Below, one piece after another: positions 60,947-64,000 of a stretch of 64,000 nt of DNA (position 1 is the stretch's first letter; the number at the start of each line of letters is the position of its first letter). Source of the stretch: an uncultured Chitinophaga sp. Lineage in GTDB: Bacteria; Bacteroidota; Bacteroidia; Chitinophagales; Chitinophagaceae. A program made the translations under genes and the position numbers. Location of the stretch: the NCBI RefSeq assembly GCF_937898475.1, contig NZ_CALEJS010000012.1, forward strand, positions 372,001 through 436,000, given 5' to 3'. Under the pieces are notes generated by a model. The model searched no databases. It was given only the letters and a program-made list of their open reading frames with translations, and was not told the DNA's origin.

Positions 60947-61456
60947 TTAATGATTGATGGTTGAGAATTTCTGTTTGAGCTTTTCTTTTACGCGGCTGAT
61001 CTTGGTAGCAATATTGGTTGTGGTAAGGCCCAGTATCTCTGCCATTTCACGGTGCGTTTTTTCTTCCAGGTACAGGATCATCAGCGCCCTGTCCAACGGT
61101 GGCAGCTCATTTACAAATCTTTGCAGCAGGCGTATGTTTTGTTCCGTTCCATCCTGTTCGGCGCCCGGAAGCAGGTTAATGATGTCGTCTGTAAGCGGGA
61201 GCGCCGCAGGCCCCCGGCTTTTATCTTTCCGGTAATAGGAAATAGCTACGTTGAGCGATATTTTATATAGCCAGGTAGACAATTTATACTGCTCATTATA
61301 GTTCCCGAAAGAGCGCCAGAGCTGGAAAATAATCTCCTGGATCAGGTCTTTCCGGTCCTCATCATGATAACAGTATAAATGTGCCACTTTGTAAATAAGG
61401 CCCTTGTGCTCCGTTATGACAGTCAGGAATCTATCTGCCTGTTGTTGTGAGTCCAT
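60947..61456 (-). CDS. RNA polymerase ECF sigma factor
   Basis: ECF sigma-70, 169 residues, region 2 (YHDEDRKDLIQEIIFQLWRS, KLSTWLYKISLNVAISYY) and region 4 (LPPLDRALMILYLEEKTHRE, then a helix-turn-helix with TNIATKISRVKEKL). Paralogue of the sigma at 25910. It is followed by its membrane partner after 3 bp. The upstream motif at 61588-61627 resembles the one before the paralogue. Confidence 0.9.
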   Translation of the reverse strand: MDSQQQADRFLTVITEHKGLIYKVAHLYCYHDEDRKDLIQEIIFQLWRSFGNYNEQYKLSTWLYKISLNVAISYYRKDKSRGPAALPLTDDIINLLPGAEQDGTEQNIRLLQRFVNELPPLDRALMILYLEEKTHREMAEILGLTTTNIATKISRVKEKLKQKFSTINH

Positions 61457-61880
61457 GCCACGCTTTGCTTTAGTGTTAAGTTATAGATTTTCTGGCCATT
61501 GCTTTACTGTTGTCATTGCCTTGCCGGGGGCGCACAGTAGTCTGCCGGGCGCCTGTAATAACTGGTCATATTTCATAGTGCATTGCATTGTTGTATCTAA
61601 TTATTCGCAGGGGAAATAAAAAAATCACAACTCACCGGTAAAATCTCGCTATTTTAACAAAATCCGGCACATATACCATTGGATAAAAGGGCTGGCGGAT
61701 GGGGGCAGGAACGCCTATTACAGGTACCACAGATCAGAATAGAAGAGAAGAAGATGTTCGGAGGATTGCGTTTAAGGTTAACTACAAAATGTGTGCAGGG
61801 GTAAATCAGGCTGGCCCTTGCCTTTAACAAGACTGCAAAACCCGTTAAAAAAAGCAGGCCGGAAACGCTCCGGCCTTTTT
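61457..61880. other. Intergenic stretch between sigma gene and lanthipeptide gene
   Basis: No gene supported; a 91-codon minus-strand frame (61654-61929) overlaps the lanthipeptide gene in another frame and is not called. Holds the sigma promoter motif and the terminator at 61846-61881. Confidence 0.5.
61588..61627 (-). promoter_or_regulatory. Candidate autoregulated promoter motif of the second ECF pair
   Basis: Minus strand: GTGAT, 14 bp, TGCGAATAATTAGATA, ACA. It matches the segment at 26445-26482. Here it lies about 130 bp before the sigma start, longer than in the other pair. Confidence 0.4.
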
Positions 61881-61881
61881 T
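61846..61881 (-). terminator. Terminator of the lanthipeptide gene
   Basis: Stem AGGCCGGA (61856-61863) with TCCGGCCT (61869-61876), flanked by T-runs on both strands. It begins just past the stop codon, overlapping by the last base. Confidence 0.85.
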
Positions 61882-62060
61882 CAGCAATCTTCCGTCGGCC
61901 AGCTGCAAATACAGATGGAGGCGCCGCAAACAGTCAGCGGTCCCGATATCAGGGTGTCTCTGGTAACAATAGCAGTGTCTCTGGCAGTGATCTGTGTGGT
62001 GCTTAAGCTGGCCACTTTAATTTTGTCGAGTCGCAGTTTTTTAATGGTCTTTTTTTTCAT
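61881..62060 (-). CDS. Orphan class I lanthipeptide-type precursor peptide
   Basis: A 59-residue peptide (ATG 62060; an upstream ATG at 62123 adds a leader-unlike head). The start MKKKTIKKLRLDKIKVASL has the LxLxK-x-x-V/I leader of Bacteroidota RiPP precursors. The core after about residue 38 is rich in Cys, Ser and Thr (SGPLTVCGASICICSWP, then TEDC), ready for dehydration and lanthionine rings. No LanB, LanC or transporter gene is near. It stands alone between two hairpins. The assignment is by leader and core pattern only. Confidence 0.75.
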   Translation of the reverse strand: MKKKTIKKLRLDKIKVASLSTTQITARDTAIVTRDTLISGPLTVCGASICICSWPTEDC

Positions 62061-62170
62061 AACAGTACAATTTAAGATTACAGGTAATGAAGTGTTGAGG
62101 GGCTTCAGGGTATTGAAGTACATTAAATTTATTGAATTATTTTGGTAATTTGACGACCGTCCTAAAAACA

Positions 62171-64000
62171 GTGAACTTGCATATATCTGTAGGCTATTAT
62201 CATCGTATTATAGTTATTTTATGTTTCCTGACGAGCGTACAGCGCCTGGCGGCCCAGACCCGCGAACGGCTCAGCTATGTAGATCCTTTCATTGGCACCG
62301 GCAAAAGCAGTGTGCCCACCAAATGGGGCAGCGAAGGGGGAACCTATCCCGGTGCGGTAGCGCCCTGGGGGTATTTACAGCTTACACCAGAAACACGGGT
62401 TACCGGCGCAAGGGGTTATGACTATAGCGACAGCTCAATATATTTTTTCAGCTGCCTGCATCACAACAGCGGTTTCCCCAGCGGGTCTGCCGGCAACCTG
62501 CAGGTAATGCCGGTAGACAGCCGGGAAAACTTTCAGGCAGGGCAATACAAACGCCGATTTTCCCACCGGGATGAACTGGCAAAACCGGGTTACTACAGTG
62601 TATTGTTTCGTGATAACAATACCCGGGTGGAAGCCACCGCTACTACCAGGGCGGGCATGTTTCGCTTTACGTTTCCCGCCGGTGTAAAGCCACAGGTGTT
62701 TATTAACGAAAACACCAACGCATATACCGCGTTTCGCTTCAGCGAACCCTATACCAGCAGGGATACTGTGCCGGGCGGCTATATCCTCAGCTTTGCAGCC
62801 GCCCGCTCCGGCGTCAAAGTAATCCTGCTGCGCCTCAGCGCTTCCCGTGTAAGTAAGGAAAGCGCCGAACGTAATATCGCCGTAGAACTGAAGAAGGGAT
62901 TTGATGACATCTGGAAAGATACACGCAGCGCCTGGACTCGTACATTATCTGTTATTGACGTTGCTGATAGCAGCGAAACCAATAAGACCGTCTTTTATAC
63001 AGCCTTATACCACGCCTGCCTGCTGCCCTGGGTGATCTCTGATGCAGACGGCCATTATCGCGGCGCAGATGGTAAGGTGCACACGGTTACAGGTAGAAAT
63101 GCATACGGTGGATTTTCTCCCTGGGATACTTTCCGTTCCCTGCATCCATTGCTAACGCTGTTGTATCCTGATAAGCAAAGAGAAATGCTGCTTTCCATGC
63201 TGGATATTTACCAGCAAACCGGGCACCTGCCCATAGAAAGTATGACCGGAAATCATGCGGTGCCGATCATCGTGGATAGTTACCTGAAAGGGATTACCGG
63301 TATTGACGCTGCATTGGCCTATACTGCAATGAAAAAGAGCATTGCAGATACGCCCTACCTGCAGCAGGATATGCCCGCATTCCGCCGCCAGGGCTATATT
63401 CCGTTCTCTTACCCGGAGTCGGTCACCCGCACGGTGGAATATGCATATGACGACTGGGCACTGGCGCAGTTTGCGGAAAAAGTGGCAGCTCAGCCGGAAG
63501 ATCAGCGCCGCTTCTTACAAAGCAGTTATGCCTACCGGCAGCTCTTTCACCCGGCAGAAATGTCGCTCCTTCCCCGCGACGGCAATACTTTTAAACTGCA
63601 GCCCGGCACTACCGGCTATAAGGAAGGCGATCAATGGATCTACTCTTATTTTGTACCACATCACGAGCAAGACCTGGTGAACCTGATGGGTGGCCGCCAA
63701 CGTTTTACAGCAGACCTGGACGAAGCGCTCAGGAGCGGGCGGATCATATTTGACAATGAAACGGTATTTCACGTTCCCTGGCTTTTTAATGCTGCCGGCG
63801 CGCCGCAGAAAACACAGCAGTGGATAGGAGAGATCTTACAAACGCGTTTTGCACCCACTCCGGGCGGGTTGCCTGGTAATGACGATCTGGGCTCCATGTC
63901 CAGCTGGTACATTTTCAGTGCGATGGGAATCTACCCGGCATGCCCGGGGCGCCCGGAATATAGTATTGCCGCTCCATTGTTCCGCGCTATACGCATTCAT
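62171..64000 (+). CDS. GH92 family alpha-mannosidase, start only (runs off the window)
   Basis: Exo-alpha-mannosidase (GH92) of about 700 residues; 610 codons are in the window. No in-frame ATG precedes the conserved part: the start is GTG 62171 or TTG 62177, giving a signal peptide (YYHRIIVILCFLTSVQRLAAQ). GH92 features: YVDPFIGTGKSSVPT, NAYGGFSPWDTF, EGDQWIYSYFVPHHEQD, and GLPGNDDLGSMSSWYIFSA near the 3' edge. Calcium-dependent, acts on mannosyl glycans after export. It ends past 64000. Confidence 0.9.
   Translation, partial: MNLHISVGYYHRIIVILCFLTSVQRLAAQTRERLSYVDPFIGTGKSSVPTKWGSEGGTYPGAVAPWGYLQLTPETRVTGARGYDYSDSSIYFFSCLHHNSGFPSGSAGNLQVMPVDSRENFQAGQYKRRFSHRDELAKPGYYSVLFRDNNTRVEATATTRAGMFRFTFPAGVKPQVFINENTNAYTAFRFSEPYTSRDTVPGGYILSFAAARSGVKVILLRLSASRVSKESAERNIAVELKKGFDDIWKDTRSAWTRTLSVIDVADSSETNKTVFYTALYHACLLPWVISDADGHYRGADGKVHTVTGRNAYGGFSPWDTFRSLHPLLTLLYPDKQREMLLSMLDIYQQTGHLPIESMTGNHAVPIIVDSYLKGITGIDAALAYTAMKKSIADTPYLQQDMPAFRRQGYIPFSYPESVTRTVEYAYDDWALAQFAEKVAAQPEDQRRFLQSSYAYRQLFHPAEMSLLPRDGNTFKLQPGTTGYKEGDQWIYSYFVPHHEQDLVNLMGGRQRFTADLDEALRSGRIIFDNETVFHVPWLFNAAGAPQKTQQWIGEILQTRFAPTPGGLPGNDDLGSMSSWYIFSAMGIYPACPGRPEYSIAAPLFRAIRIH

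Noticed and set aside
61654..61929. A 91-codon minus-strand frame overlapping the lanthipeptide gene
   Set aside because: It spans the terminator hairpin and lies in another frame than the RiPP precursor.

Overview
The window is a chromosomal segment of a Bacteroidota bacterium, most likely of the Chitinophagaceae (Chitinophaga-like). Evidence for this is a SusC/SusD pair with its own sigma factor and FecR anti-sigma, promoters of the TTG-N18-21-TAnnTTTG type with weak ribosome binding sites, GH29, GH92 and CE1 carbohydrate enzymes, and a lanthipeptide precursor with the LxLxK leader of this phylum. The assignment is inferred from gene content; no rRNA is present.

Layout. 0.1-6.7 kb: a TolC/RND/adaptor efflux operon and a Skp-like periplasmic chaperone. 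6.9-11.1 kb (minus): a GMC oxidoreductase with two unrecognised partners, divergent from a short plus-strand gene; two near-identical dyads lie between them. 11.8-15.5 kb: membrane protein, NarX/LytS-type kinase, NarL-type regulator, zinc alcohol dehydrogenase and a lone receiver domain. 15.6-17.5 kb (minus): SRPBCC, DoxX, YdeI-like and ArsR genes behind a promoter carrying two matching operator-like dyads. 17.6-24.9 kb (minus): ECF sigma, FecR, SusC with an STN domain, SusD. 25.3-27.6 kb (minus): a second ECF sigma with a membrane partner, a cupin and a PPOX flavoprotein.

27.7-33.0 kb holds the most notable chromosomal system: a receiver protein, then RsbR, RsbS and RsbT homologues, an ATPase-phosphatase fusion (RsbX-like), a PAS histidine kinase whose N-terminus resembles a degenerate RsbT-type domain, and a receiver. 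This reads as a stressosome with a two-component output and no sigma-B. It is followed by a decayed PPOX gene, a BON-domain gene with a probable early frameshift, a cation P-type ATPase and two divergent universal stress proteins. FNR-like TGAC-N4-GTCA dyads lie in both intergenic promoters of that stress cluster. 38.5-43.7 kb: alpha-L-fucosidase, a double-CE1 esterase and a DUF389 membrane protein.

44.0-60.0 kb is a 15.9-kb AT-richer island bounded by a 21-bp repeat (20/21 identical) formed by the 3' end of tRNA-Pro(GGG). It carries a tyrosine recombinase at the left end, a RloA/RloB-type ATPase-nuclease pair, and one long minus-strand operon: XRE regulator, hsdR, hsdM, hsdS (with a 190-residue C-terminal extension), mcrB, mcrC. 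ACTCAC/ACTCAG hexamers spaced about 12 bp lie at both ends and are candidate integrase arm sites. A second att-like scar and a broken tRNA-Pro next to the intact one suggest repeated integrations here.

60.3-64.0 kb: a third ECF sigma with a membrane partner (same architecture as the pair at 25.3-26.4 kb), an orphan lanthipeptide precursor, and the start of a GH92 mannosidase that runs off the window.
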